Assembly (NCBI RefSeq): GCF_000427645.1
Contig: NZ_KE386571.1
Span: forward strand, 1,849,676 to 1,913,675
Direction: 5' to 3'
Length of the DNA: 64,000 nt
DNA from: Sphingomonas phyllosphaerae FA2
GTDB taxonomy: Bacteria > Pseudomonadota > Alphaproteobacteria > Sphingomonadales > Sphingomonadaceae
Positions 1-7,238 of the stretch are shown one piece after another. The position numbers and the translations under genes were made by a program. The notes under the pieces are model-generated. The model made no database searches and was not told where the DNA came from. It saw nothing but the letters and a program-made list of their open reading frames with translations. Position 1 is the first letter of the stretch. The number at the start of each line of letters is the position of its first letter.

Positions 1-813
1 GGGCGGGATGATCTGCGCCTGCTTGCTGTCGGGCACGCCCTTGAGAATTTTCGGGTTCATCTTCCAGTCGGGATTGGGCGAGACGTGCAGCACCTTCCAG
101 TTGCCGAGCGGCAGCGGATCGCGCGACGAGCCGATCGTCGCGGTATATTGCGCGACCAGATGGCCGTTGCCGTCGAGCACGCGCAGGATGCCGTCGGACT
201 TGTCGACGACGATCTTCGCCGCCTTCGGCACCGCGGCCTCGACGTTGAGCGAGGCGAGCGTCGCGCGCCATGCCGGCGTCGCGTCGGCGGGATAGGCGCG
301 CGAGGTCGGGAAGGTGTTGGGCACGGTGATCTTCGTGCCGACGCCGATCGTGGTGACGCCGGGGTTCAGCTCGGCCAGAACCTTGGGCGTGGTGTGGAAG
401 CGTTCGGCGAGCTTTTCGAGCGGACGGCTGTACGCCATCGACGGCAGCTTGGCCTTTTCCGCATAATCTTCCGGCATCTGCGGCACATACGGCCCGCGCA
501 TCGCGGCGGCGTCGAGCGTCACCTGCATCGTCGGCTGGACGTTGCCGAAGCGGCGCAGCGCGTCGAGCGTGGCGCGATCAGGCTTGCCGGTGACCGTGAA
601 GCCACGGCTCTCCTGAAAACCTTTCAGCGCATTGGTGAGCGACTGCCCGCCGCGCCCGTCGATCACGCCGGGGCCGAAGCCGAGCTTGTCGAGCACAACC
701 TGCATCCGCAGCACCGCCGGGTCGAGCGGTGGGGTCGCGCCGTTCTGCGCCGGGGCGGCGGCGGTGAGCGTCAGGCCGATGAGGCTGGCGACGACGGGGG
801 CGATACGCTTCAC
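1..813 (-). CDS. L,D-transpeptidase (YkuD family) precursor, 3' end beyond window
   Basis: Exported peptidoglycan cross-linking enzyme of the YkuD type, acting in the periplasm. The 271 visible residues show a signal peptide (cleavage near the PAQ at residues 21-23), a peptidoglycan_binding_1 domain at about 34-88, a LysM-like stretch at about 125-165 (ending in GTKITVPN), and the first part of the YkuD domain from about 195 (AKIVVDKSDGILRVLDGNG). The catalytic His/Cys signature would lie past the window edge, so activity cannot be confirmed. The start is GTG at 813 behind GAGAGGTG. It is last in a minus-strand series after the aldolase, membrane protein and thiE genes. Confidence 0.85.
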   Translation of the reverse strand, partial: MKRIAPVVASLIGLTLTAAAPAQNGATPPLDPAVLRMQVVLDKLGFGPGVIDGRGGQSLTNALKGFQESRGFTVTGKPDRATLDALRRFGNVQPTMQVTLDAAAMRGPYVPQMPEDYAEKAKLPSMAYSRPLEKLAERFHTTPKVLAELNPGVTTIGVGTKITVPNTFPTSRAYPADATPAWRATLASLNVEAAVPKAAKIVVDKSDGILRVLDGNGHLVAQYTATIGSSRDPLPLGNWKVLHVSPNPDWKMNPKILKGVPDSKQAQIIPP

Positions 814-877
814 GGGCACCTCTCGTATTTCGGTGCCGTAACAACGCGGATCGGGGCGTGCGGGTCCCTGCATCCTC

Positions 878-905
878 GTCATTGCTTCGCTACGCTCGCA
901 ATGAC
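878..905. repeat. Palindromic intergenic repeat, GTCATTGC...GCAATGAC type, single hairpin
   Basis: A 28-base near-palindrome whose arms GTCATTGC and GCAATGAC flank a TTCGCTACGCTC core. It lies between thiE and the transpeptidase gene. The same unit occurs twice in inverted orientation at 3681-3755, so it belongs to a dispersed REP-like family. Confidence 0.75.
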
Positions 906-918
906 GACGGGGAAGCGT

Positions 919-1599
919 TTATCGCTTCAGCACCGCATCGAAGGCGCGGATCGCGGCTGCCTCGTCCCCGCCCCACACCGCATGGCTCGCGGCGATGAAG
1001 TCGGCACCGGCGGCGATCAGCGGCGCGGCATTGTCGGGGGTGATCCCGCCGATCGCGACCGAAGGCAGCTCGAACAAGGCGTGCCACCACGACAGGATCA
1101 CCGGCTCGGGATGATGCTTCACGTCCTTGGTGGTGGTCGGATAAAAGCTGCCGAACGCGACATAGTCGGCGCTCGCCTCCCCGGCCTCCATCGCGAGATG
1201 GCGGCTGTCGTGACAGGTGACGCCGATCTGCACCGCCGGGCCGAGCGCGTCGCGCGCCTCGCGCGGGTCGCCGTCCTCCTGCCCGAGATGCACGCCGTCC
1301 GCGCCGAGCCGCTTGGCGAGGCTGACCGAATCGTTGACGATGAACGCCACCTCGCGATCGGCGCAGATCCGCTGGAGCGGCTCGGCAAGGCGGGCGGCGG
1401 TGTGCTGGTCGACGTCTTTCACGCGGAACTGGAAGGCGGCGACCGGCGCGGCGTCGAGCGCGTTCTTCAGCCGGTCGGCGAAGGTGCCGGTTACGTCGAG
1501 GGGCGAGATCAGATACAACTGGCACGGCGGGCGGCGGTCGTCGCGCTTGAAGTTGGCGCCGAAATCGGGGTCGAGCGGGCCGAGCGGGTCTTCAGTCAT
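919..1599 (-). CDS. thiE: Thiamine-phosphate synthase ThiE
   Basis: Joins the thiazole phosphate and pyrimidine pyrophosphate moieties to make thiamine monophosphate in the cytoplasm. The 226 residues carry the ThiE barrel landmarks: FRVKD after the first strand, VNDSVSLAKRLGADGVHLGQ in the middle, and the phosphate-binding IGGITPDNA near the C-terminus. There is an N-terminal extension of about 25 residues before QLYLISP. The start is ATG at 1599, 17 bases after the stop of the upstream membrane-protein gene, so the two are probably co-transcribed with the aldolase. Confidence 0.9.
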   Translation of the reverse strand: MTEDPLGPLDPDFGANFKRDDRRPPCQLYLISPLDVTGTFADRLKNALDAAPVAAFQFRVKDVDQHTAARLAEPLQRICADREVAFIVNDSVSLAKRLGADGVHLGQEDGDPREARDALGPAVQIGVTCHDSRHLAMEAGEASADYVAFGSFYPTTTKDVKHHPEPVILSWWHALFELPSVAIGGITPDNAAPLIAAGADFIAASHAVWGGDEAAAIRAFDAVLKR

Positions 1600-1616
1600 G
1601 CGCGTCGGTTAGCGGG

Positions 1617-2086
1617 CTATGGCTGCGAGGACAACGCCGCAGCGAACCCCGCCGGATCGTCGAGGCGATGCGCGACCGCAACGATGCGGCGGCGGCGGCC
1701 GGTCGCCAACGGCTCGGCGAGATCGATCCAGACGTTCGGAAACGCGATGAGCGCGAGGTTGAGCACCTCGCGTGCGCGCGTCTCGGCATGGGTCCACTCG
1801 GTCGCCCGCAACCCGGCGATGCGCGCACGCTCTACCGTCACGCTGCGCAACCGGCCGGCGCGCAGCACCAGCCGGTCGCCGTCGATCAGCACGGGCAGGT
1901 GCTGGAACGAGCGGATCGCGCGGACCAGCCACGCCATCGTCCCGAGCGACACCAAGGTCAGCACCAGCGCCACGCGCGGCCACCAGAAGGCAGCGCGTGG
2001 ACGACCAGCATCTCCACCGCCATCAGCGCCACCAGCATCCACATCATCGGTGCGATCGCACGATGATAGGAGAAGGCGGCGCGCAT
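1617..2086 (-). pseudogene. Small membrane protein, apparent single-base frameshift
   Basis: From ATG 2086 (7 bases after the aldolase stop) the frame reads MRAAFSYHRAIAPMMWML and continues hydrophobically to VVHAL, then runs into a nonsense tail and a stop. A second frame picks up exactly there with AFWWPRVALVLTLVSLG and continues to the stop at 1617. Adding one base after codon CTG at about 1990 joins the halves into one protein of about 155 residues with two adjacent membrane segments and a soluble domain of PH-like look. I cannot tell a real mutation from a base-call error. The function of the family is unknown to me. Confidence 0.7.
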
Positions 2087-2092
2087 CGGCGC

Positions 2093-3001
2093 CTATTCTT
2101 CGCCCTTGTAGATCGACACCAGCTTGTCGAGCATCGCCAGCGCCTCGCCGCGCTCGCGCTGGAAGGTGTTGCGGCCGATGATCGAGCCGTTGCCGCCGCC
2201 CGCGAGGATGTCGCGCGCGTCCTGATAGACCGCGTCGGTGCCCTTGGCCGCGCCGCCCGAGAAGACGACGATCCGGCGGCCCGCGAAGCTCGACTGGACG
2301 ACGTGGCGGACGCGATCGGCCTGGTTCGACCAGTCGGTGCCCTCGTAGCTCTTCTGCGCCTCGGGCTGTTCGATGTGCGCGCTGGGCAGCTTCACCTTGA
2401 TGATGTGCGCGCCAAGCAGCGCCGCCATGTGCGCGGCATAGGCGCCGACGTCGAGCGCGAGTTCGCCGTCCTTCGACAGCTTGCCGCCGCGCGGATAGCT
2501 CCAGATGACGGTCGCGAGGCCTGCGGCCGCGGCTTCCTCGCGCAGCGCGCGGATCTGCTCCATCGACGCGAAAATGTCGTCGGCGCCGGGATAGATGGTG
2601 AAGCCGATCGCCGCGCAGCCGAGCCGCAGCGCGTCCTCGACGCTGCCGGTCTGCGCCTGCGCGATCTGCGTCGCCCAGCTGTTCGAACTGTTGACCTTCA
2701 GGATCGTCGGGATCTGACCCGCGAACGTGTCGGCCCCCGCCTCTAGCGCGCCGAGCGGCGCGGCATAGGCCGACAGCCCGGCGTCGATCGCGAGCTGGTA
2801 ATGGTAATGCGGGTCATAGGCCGGCGGATTGACCGCGAAGCTGCGCGCCGGGCCATGCTCGAAACCCTGATCGACCGGCAGGATGATGAGCTTGCCGGTG
2901 CCGCCCAGCTTCCCCTGCATCAGGATGCGCGCGAGATTGGCCTTCACCGCCGGGCTGGTGGCTTCGTACTTGTCCAGAATCGACTTCACGATCGGCGTCA
3001 T
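2093..3001 (-). CDS. Class I fructose-bisphosphate aldolase (DhnA/FbaB type)
   Basis: Cleaves fructose 1,6-bisphosphate to the two triose phosphates through a lysine Schiff base. The 302-residue product has the DhnA-type landmarks: ILPVDQGFEHGP near residue 40, KVNSSNSWATQ, the IIKVKLPS strand with the probable Schiff-base lysine, and the phosphate-binding VVFSGGAAKG and GGGNGSIIGRN loops. The start is ATG 3001, behind GGAAGAAACC; the frame is open further upstream, but that extension is not family-like and overlaps the toxin gene. It heads the cluster leading to thiE. Confidence 0.92.
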   Translation of the reverse strand: MTPIVKSILDKYEATSPAVKANLARILMQGKLGGTGKLIILPVDQGFEHGPARSFAVNPPAYDPHYHYQLAIDAGLSAYAAPLGALEAGADTFAGQIPTILKVNSSNSWATQIAQAQTGSVEDALRLGCAAIGFTIYPGADDIFASMEQIRALREEAAAAGLATVIWSYPRGGKLSKDGELALDVGAYAAHMAALLGAHIIKVKLPSAHIEQPEAQKSYEGTDWSNQADRVRHVVQSSFAGRRIVVFSGGAAKGTDAVYQDARDILAGGGNGSIIGRNTFQRERGEALAMLDKLVSIYKGEE

Positions 3002-3023
3002 GGTTTCTTCCTGTCCTGTTGAT

Positions 3024-3374
3024 CTACAAAGCGAGCCAGCGGCGCAGCGCCTGATCGACCTGCTCCATGCGGGTGGCGGAGGCATGGCCGATCACCTTGA
3101 CGATGCGATGACGGCGGATGCTGGTGATGCGGTCGACCTGCACCTCGCACTCGACGGTGAGGCCCGTATGTTCCTGCGGCGAGATCGTGACGCGGAACAG
3201 CACCTCGCCGCCGACGACGGTCGTCAACGGGCAGAGCGTGACGGTCGCGTGACTTTCGTTGAATAGATCCGCCTGCACGACGACGCACGCGCGCGGACCG
3301 CCGCTTGCGCCGTCGGGCGCATCGACCAGCACGATCGCGCCGTGGCGGATCTCGGGGGTGTCACTCACCGCCAT
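3024..3374 (-). CDS. MazF/PemK-family toxin
   Basis: Probable endoribonuclease toxin of a type II toxin-antitoxin module. The 116-residue protein has the MazF/PemK core: HGAIVLVD at the start, RACVVVQADLFNESHATVTLCPLTT in the middle, and a late VDRITSIRRHRIVKVIG segment typical of the family's last strands. It overlaps the upstream ribbon-helix-helix gene by 10 bases, the usual coupled arrangement. An intact frame and antitoxin suggest a functional pair, but activity is inferred. Confidence 0.82.
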   Translation of the reverse strand: MAVSDTPEIRHGAIVLVDAPDGASGGPRACVVVQADLFNESHATVTLCPLTTVVGGEVLFRVTISPQEHTGLTVECEVQVDRITSIRRHRIVKVIGHASATRMEQVDQALRRWLAL

Positions 3375-3601
3375 GCGGCATCCTCGCGCTCGGCCTGTTC
3401 CCAGAAGGCGTAATCCTCATGGGTGTCGCGGCGCGAGGCGCGTTGCGACTGGCGGCGCGCCTCGCGGCGGAACGCCTCGTCGTGAAGTTCGACGTAGCGG
3501 CGCACCGCTTCACGCGCGATATCGCTCTTGCTGCGCCCCTGCGTGCGCGCGACATTGGCGAGCCGTTCTTCGAGTTCCGTATCGAGCCTGACGCCGAGCA
3601 C
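3365..3601 (-). CDS. Ribbon-helix-helix antitoxin (MazE-like partner)
   Basis: The 78 residues begin with LGVRLDTELEERLANVA, followed by GRSKSDIAREAVRRYVE. This is a classic strand-helix-helix DNA-binding unit; the charged C-terminal half ending EREDAAWR would bind the toxin. The start is GTG 3601 behind a strong GGAGGGGCAG. Immediately upstream lies a direct/inverted GTTnAAC pair that is a likely autoregulatory operator. Confidence 0.8.
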   Translation of the reverse strand: MLGVRLDTELEERLANVARTQGRSKSDIAREAVRRYVELHDEAFRREARRQSQRASRRDTHEDYAFWEQAEREDAAWR

Positions 3602-3611
3602 CTGCCCCTCC

Positions 3612-3627
3612 GTTTAACACGTTCAAC
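3612..3627. promoter_or_regulatory. Putative operator of the toxin-antitoxin pair
   Basis: Two GTTnAAC half-sites (GTTTAAC and GTTCAAC) separated by AC, starting 11 bases before the antitoxin start. Ribbon-helix-helix antitoxins usually bind short spaced repeats over their own promoter. The position fits, but the assignment is inferred. Confidence 0.4.
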
Positions 3628-3680
3628 GTAGGGCTTGTCTGATGATTGCGCAAGCGGGATTATGGTCGGGGGTGTGGGTG

Positions 3681-3755
3681 GTCATTGCGAGCGTAGCGAA
3701 GCAATCCAGGGCGTCCTGGTCCGGCTCTGGATTGCTTCGCTACGCTCGCAATGAC
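3681..3755. repeat. Inverted pair of GTCATTGC-type palindromic repeats
   Basis: Two near-identical 31-base arms (GTCATTGCGAGCGTAGCGAA onward, through GCAATCCAG) lie in opposite orientation around a 13-base spacer. Each arm matches the unit at 878-905. The right arm supplies the last codons and the stop of the neighbouring small gene. Confidence 0.85.
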
Positions 3756-4126
3756 GATAGGTAACGGACCACCGCCGCGACGTCGGGCAGGTCGGGGAGC
3801 GCAGGACCGGGCGGCGGCAGGTCGGCGCGCGCTGCGGCGTTCGTGACGAGGTCGTCCACCTCGCCGCGGTCCATTTTCAAGAAGCGTTTGAGCGTGTCCT
3901 CGGGGCGCGGCACCACCCCCTCCCCATACCACGGCGCGATCGCCGCGCGCACCGCGGGGGCAAGGCGCGGATCGAGGTCGGCGAACACCGCGTCGAAATC
4001 CTCGGCAGTCCATGCTGCGCGCGCCGCGACGGCACCGCGGACGCGACGGACCATCGTCCAGTTCACCCACAACATGCCGATGACGTAGAACGCCGTCAGC
4101 GCGGCGACCTTCTGCCAGCCGGTCAC
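3740..4126 (-). CDS. Hypothetical single-pass membrane protein, coupled to dxs
   Basis: This 128-residue protein has one N-terminal membrane helix ([17 protein letters not shown]) and a soluble tail rich in Ala, Pro and Asp. GTG 4126 overlaps the dxs stop as GTGA, so translation is probably coupled to dxs. The last residues, SSLRA, and the TAG stop are read from the palindromic repeat at 3681-3755, so the repeat has apparently rewritten the C-terminus. I do not recognise the family. Confidence 0.65.
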   Translation of the reverse strand: MTGWQKVAALTAFYVIGMLWVNWTMVRRVRGAVAARAAWTAEDFDAVFADLDPRLAPAVRAAIAPWYGEGVVPRPEDTLKRFLKMDRGEVDDLVTNAAARADLPPPGPALPDLPDVAAVVRYLSSLRA

Positions 4127-6042
4127 GCGCGCGCGATGACGCCCGCTTCGTTGTAGCGCAGCGCCTTGAGCACCGTGTCGACGATCGCATCGGCGTCGAG
4201 CCGTGCCTGCGCATATTGCACCTCGGGCTTGTCCTGATCCTGGAACAGATCAGGCAAGCGCATCGTGCGGATGCGCAGCCCCGCATCGGTCAGCCCCTCG
4301 TCCGAGGCCATCGTCAGCACATGCGCGCCGAGCCCCCCGATCGCATTCTCCTCGATCGTGATCGCCACCTCGTGCGAGGTGAGCAGGCGGCGGATCAACG
4401 CCTCATCGAGCGGCTTGGCGAAGCGCAGATCGGCGACGGTCGTGCTCAATCCCTTGGCGTCGAGCGTGTCGGCGGCCTTGAGCGCTTCCGTCAGCCGGGT
4501 GCCGAGCGACAGGATGGCGACCTTCTTGCCCTCACGGACGATGCGGCCCTTGCCGATCTCCAGTGCCTTGGGCGTGTCGGGCAGCGCGACGCCAGTGCCG
4601 TTGCCGCGCGGATAACGCACCGCGATCGGACCCGAGTCATGTTCGATGCAGGTCTGGACCATATGGACCAGCTCGGCCTCGTCAGCGGCGGCCATCACGA
4701 CGAAATTGGGAAGCGTCGCCAGATAGGTGACGTCGAAGCTGCCCGCATGGGTCGCGCCGTCCGCGCCGACCAGCCCGGCGCGGTCGATCGCGAAGCGCAC
4801 CGGCAGATTCTGGATCGCGACGTCGTGGACGACCTGATCGTAGGCGCGCTGGAGGAAGGTCGAATAGATCGCGCAGAACGGGCGCATCCCCTGCGCCGCC
4901 AGCCCGGCGGCGAAGGTGACCGCGTGCTGCTCGGCGATGCCGACGTCGAAGAAGCGTTCCGGATGCGTCGCCGCGAACCGGTCGAGCCCGGTGCCCGACG
5001 GCATCGCGGCGGTGATCGCGCAGATCCGGTCGTCGGTGTCGGCGGCCTTGCTCAGCGCCTCGCCGAAAACGTTCTGATACGCCGGCGGTCCCGGCGGCGC
5101 CTTGGCCTGCGCACCGGTGATGACGTCGAACTTCTGGACGCCGTGATATTTGTCGGCGGCGTTCTCGGCCGGGGCATAGCCCTTGCCCTTCTTCGTCACG
5201 ACATGGACGAGGATCGGCCCCTCCTCGGCATCGCGGACGTTCTCGAGCACCGGGATCAGATGGTCGAGGTTATGCCCGTCGATCGGGCCGACATAATAGA
5301 AGCCCAGCTCCTCGAACAGCGTGCCGCCCATCGTCAGCCCGCGCGCATATTCATCGGTCTTGCGCGCGGCCGATTGCAAGCGGCGCGGCAACCGCTTGGC
5401 GACGCGCTTCATGATCTCGCGCACGCCCAGGAACTCGCGGCTCGACACCATCCGCGACAGATAGGCCGAGAGCCCGCCGACGGGCGGCGCGATCGACATG
5501 TCGTTATCGTTGAGGATCACGACCAGCCGGTTGCCCGCCGCCTCGGCATTGTTCATCGCCTCATAGGCCATGCCCGCCGACATCGCTCCGTCGCCGATCA
5601 CCGCAATGCCCTTGCCGGGCTTGTCGGCGAGCTTGCTGGCGGTCGCGAAGCCCAGCGCCGCGGAAATCGAGGTCGAGCTGTGCGCCGCGCCGAACGGATC
5701 GTATTCGCTCTCGCTGCGCTTGGTGAAACCCGACAGCCCTCCGCCCTGCCGCAGCGTGCGGATACGGTCGCGTCGACCGGTGAGGATCTTGTGCGGATAG
5801 CATTGGTGGCCGACGTCCCAGATAAGACGGTCGGTCGGGGTGTCGAAGACATAATGAATCGCGACGGTCAGTTCGACCACCCCCAGCCCCGAACCGAGAT
5901 GGCCGCCGGTGACGCCGACCGCCGAGATCGTCTCCTGACGCAGCTCGTCGGCGAGCTGGCGTAGCTGTTCCGGCTTCAGTCGGCGGAGATCGGCGGGTGT
6001 ATCGACGGTGTCGAGCAACGGCGTGTTCGGGACTTCAACCAT
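4123..6042 (-). CDS. dxs: 1-deoxy-D-xylulose-5-phosphate synthase
   Basis: Condenses pyruvate and glyceraldehyde 3-phosphate with thiamine diphosphate, the first step of the MEP isoprenoid route; here it also feeds carotenoid precursors. The 639 residues match the usual DXS length. Visible landmarks are the [11 protein letters not shown]is region, the ThDP motif [17 protein letters not shown], and the C-domain [19 protein letters not shown] chose ATG 6042 ([13 protein letters not shown]) because the open frame upstream of it is not family-like and runs into the regulator gene. It lies 23 bases downstream of the Zur-type gene on the same strand; thiamine synthase is nearby. Confidence 0.95.
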   Translation of the reverse strand: MVEVPNTPLLDTVDTPADLRRLKPEQLRQLADELRQETISAVGVTGGHLGSGLGVVELTVAIHYVFDTPTDRLIWDVGHQCYPHKILTGRRDRIRTLRQGGGLSGFTKRSESEYDPFGAAHSSTSISAALGFATASKLADKPGKGIAVIGDGAMSAGMAYEAMNNAEAAGNRLVVILNDNDMSIAPPVGGLSAYLSRMVSSREFLGVREIMKRVAKRLPRRLQSAARKTDEYARGLTMGGTLFEELGFYYVGPIDGHNLDHLIPVLENVRDAEEGPILVHVVTKKGKGYAPAENAADKYHGVQKFDVITGAQAKAPPGPPAYQNVFGEALSKAADTDDRICAITAAMPSGTGLDRFAATHPERFFDVGIAEQHAVTFAAGLAAQGMRPFCAIYSTFLQRAYDQVVHDVAIQNLPVRFAIDRAGLVGADGATHAGSFDVTYLATLPNFVVMAAADEAELVHMVQTCIEHDSGPIAVRYPRGNGTGVALPDTPKALEIGKGRIVREGKKVAILSLGTRLTEALKAADTLDAKGLSTTVADLRFAKPLDEALIRRLLTSHEVAITIEENAIGGLGAHVLTMASDEGLTDAGLRIRTMRLPDLFQDQDKPEVQYAQARLDADAIVDTVLKALRYNEAGVIARA

Positions 6043-6065
6043 CTGACCCGAATAGCTGAGCAGGA

Positions 6066-6560
6066 TCAGTGTGTCGATTGCCCGCTTTGCGCGCGTGCCG
6101 TCGCGGCACAGTCGGCGCAGCGCCCGCGCACCTCCACCACCGGCCGCTCCGCCACGAACCCCGCGGCACCGGCGGCGGCGCGTAATCCGCCGGTGAGCGA
6201 ATCGTCGTCGAAATGCGTCGTGTTCCCGCAGCCATCGCAGACGAGGAAGATGCAATCATGGCGACAGCCGGGATGCGCGTTGGCGACATAGGCGTTGGCG
6301 CTTTCGACACGCAGCGCGAGATTGGCGGTCACGAACAGATCGAGGATGCGATAGATGCTGTTGGCCGCAATCCGCCGCCCCTCGCTGCGTGATAGTGCTT
6401 CCGCGATGTCATAGGCCGAGGCGGGTTTCGCGAACCCGGAAAGCGCCGCATAGACGTTGGCGCGCATCGCGGTCCATTGCTCGCCCGAGCGCTCCAGCGT
6501 CGCCTTGGCCGCGGCAAGCAGGTCGTCGCCGTGCGGTTCGTGATGTGCATGTCGCGCCAT
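6066..6560 (-). CDS. Fur-family regulator, probably Zur
   Basis: A 164-residue winged-helix metalloregulator. An N-terminal His-rich stretch ([11 protein letters not shown]) leads to the winged helix ([12 protein letters not shown], then [13 protein letters not shown]). The dimer and metal half follows, with [17 protein letters not shown] and a second CxxC at RCADC; these two CxxC pairs are the structural zinc site of Zur-like proteins. It sits 192 bases from a MerC-domain gene and close to a candidate Zur box. Zinc rather than iron specificity is inferred from the cysteine layout and the neighbour. Confidence 0.8.
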   Translation of the reverse strand: MARHAHHEPHGDDLLAAAKATLERSGEQWTAMRANVYAALSGFAKPASAYDIAEALSRSEGRRIAANSIYRILDLFVTANLALRVESANAYVANAHPGCRHDCIFLVCDGCGNTTHFDDDSLTGGLRAAAGAAGFVAERPVVEVRGRCADCAATARAQSGQSTH

Positions 6561-6638
6561 GAATGCGATCTAGGCGTCGCACCGGGCCGCGGCAAGTTCG
6601 GGCGCGGGTCGAGGGGTGTTGGTCACCGGCCTAAAACG

Positions 6639-6718
6639 GTCATCCCGGACTTGATCCGGGATCCCGCTTCCTACCCCGGTAGCAGAAAAGCGGGGCCCCG
6701 GATCAAGTCCGGGGCGAC
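6639..6718. repeat. Palindromic intergenic repeat, CCGGACTTGATCCGGG type
   Basis: Inverted arms: GTCATCCCGGACTTGATCCG on the left and CCGGATCAAGTCCGGGGCGAC on the right, with a short variable loop between GCTTC and AGCGGGGC. A second copy with the same arms and a different loop is at 59757-59841, so this is a dispersed family distinct from the GTCATTGC one. Confidence 0.85.
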
Positions 6719-6752
6719 GGAGCGAAAACGCCGATCGAAACGTTGCCCCGCT

Positions 6753-7142
6753 CTAGCGGTGCGCGTGCCGGTTGACCGCATGTCCCGCCGCGAGGACCGC
6801 GACCCCGACGATCGTCAGCGCCGATTCGACCAGGTGCCCGCCGGCATGAGCGACGACCAGCGCGGCCATCATCAGCGACAGTCCGGTCGCGCCGAGCAAA
6901 ATCGGCAGCACGCGACGATGCGCGACGATTCCGCGCCCGAAGGCGACGCAGCCGAGCGCGATGGCCAGCACCAGCCCGGTTTCGTGAATCACCGGGCTGC
7001 CGAGAATCCCGCCGGCGGTCGACAGCACCGCAACGAGGATCGCGGTCGCAAGGCAGTGTACGACGCACGCCGCCGACAACCACATCGCGACGCGGTCCAG
7101 CCGGCCGATCTTGCTGTCATCCGTGAGGTTGCGGGCCGTCAT
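6753..7142 (-). CDS. MerC-domain integral membrane protein
   Basis: A 129-residue inner-membrane protein with about four hydrophobic segments. The first helix carries the MerC signature ACVVHCLATAI, with the Cys pair that binds metal in mercury transporters. It ends in a His-containing tail (HAVNRHAHR). There is no merR or merA nearby, and the adjacent gene is a Zur-type regulator, so a zinc-related role is more plausible than mercury resistance. The function of these lone MerC proteins is not settled. Confidence 0.75.
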   Translation of the reverse strand: MTARNLTDDSKIGRLDRVAMWLSAACVVHCLATAILVAVLSTAGGILGSPVIHETGLVLAIALGCVAFGRGIVAHRRVLPILLGATGLSLMMAALVVAHAGGHLVESALTIVGVAVLAAGHAVNRHAHR

Positions 7143-7168
7143 GCCAGCAAGTTAGGCGGATCGCGCTG

Positions 7169-7185
7169 ATGTTACAATATCTCAT
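7169..7185. promoter_or_regulatory. Candidate Zur box upstream of the MerC-domain gene
   Basis: ATGTTACAATATCTCAT is an AT-rich imperfect dyad in an otherwise GC-rich divergent spacer, 27 bases from the MerC-gene start. The shape resembles alphaproteobacterial Zur sites (ATGTTA...), but only about half the positions are symmetric. Confidence 0.3.
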
Positions 7186-7238
7186 TCCACTTTTCTTGTC
7201 GCGTGACGGCACGCCCCCGGTCGGCTACAGCGCGCGGG

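Noticed and set aside
85..2181. Very long open frame on the plus strand (about 700 codons) across the transpeptidase and thiE genes
   Set aside because: It is antisense to well-recognised genes and Arg/His/Gly-rich, as expected of high-GC shadow frames.
4216..5964. 582-codon plus-strand open frame opposite dxs
   Set aside because: Shadow of dxs; no domain recognised.
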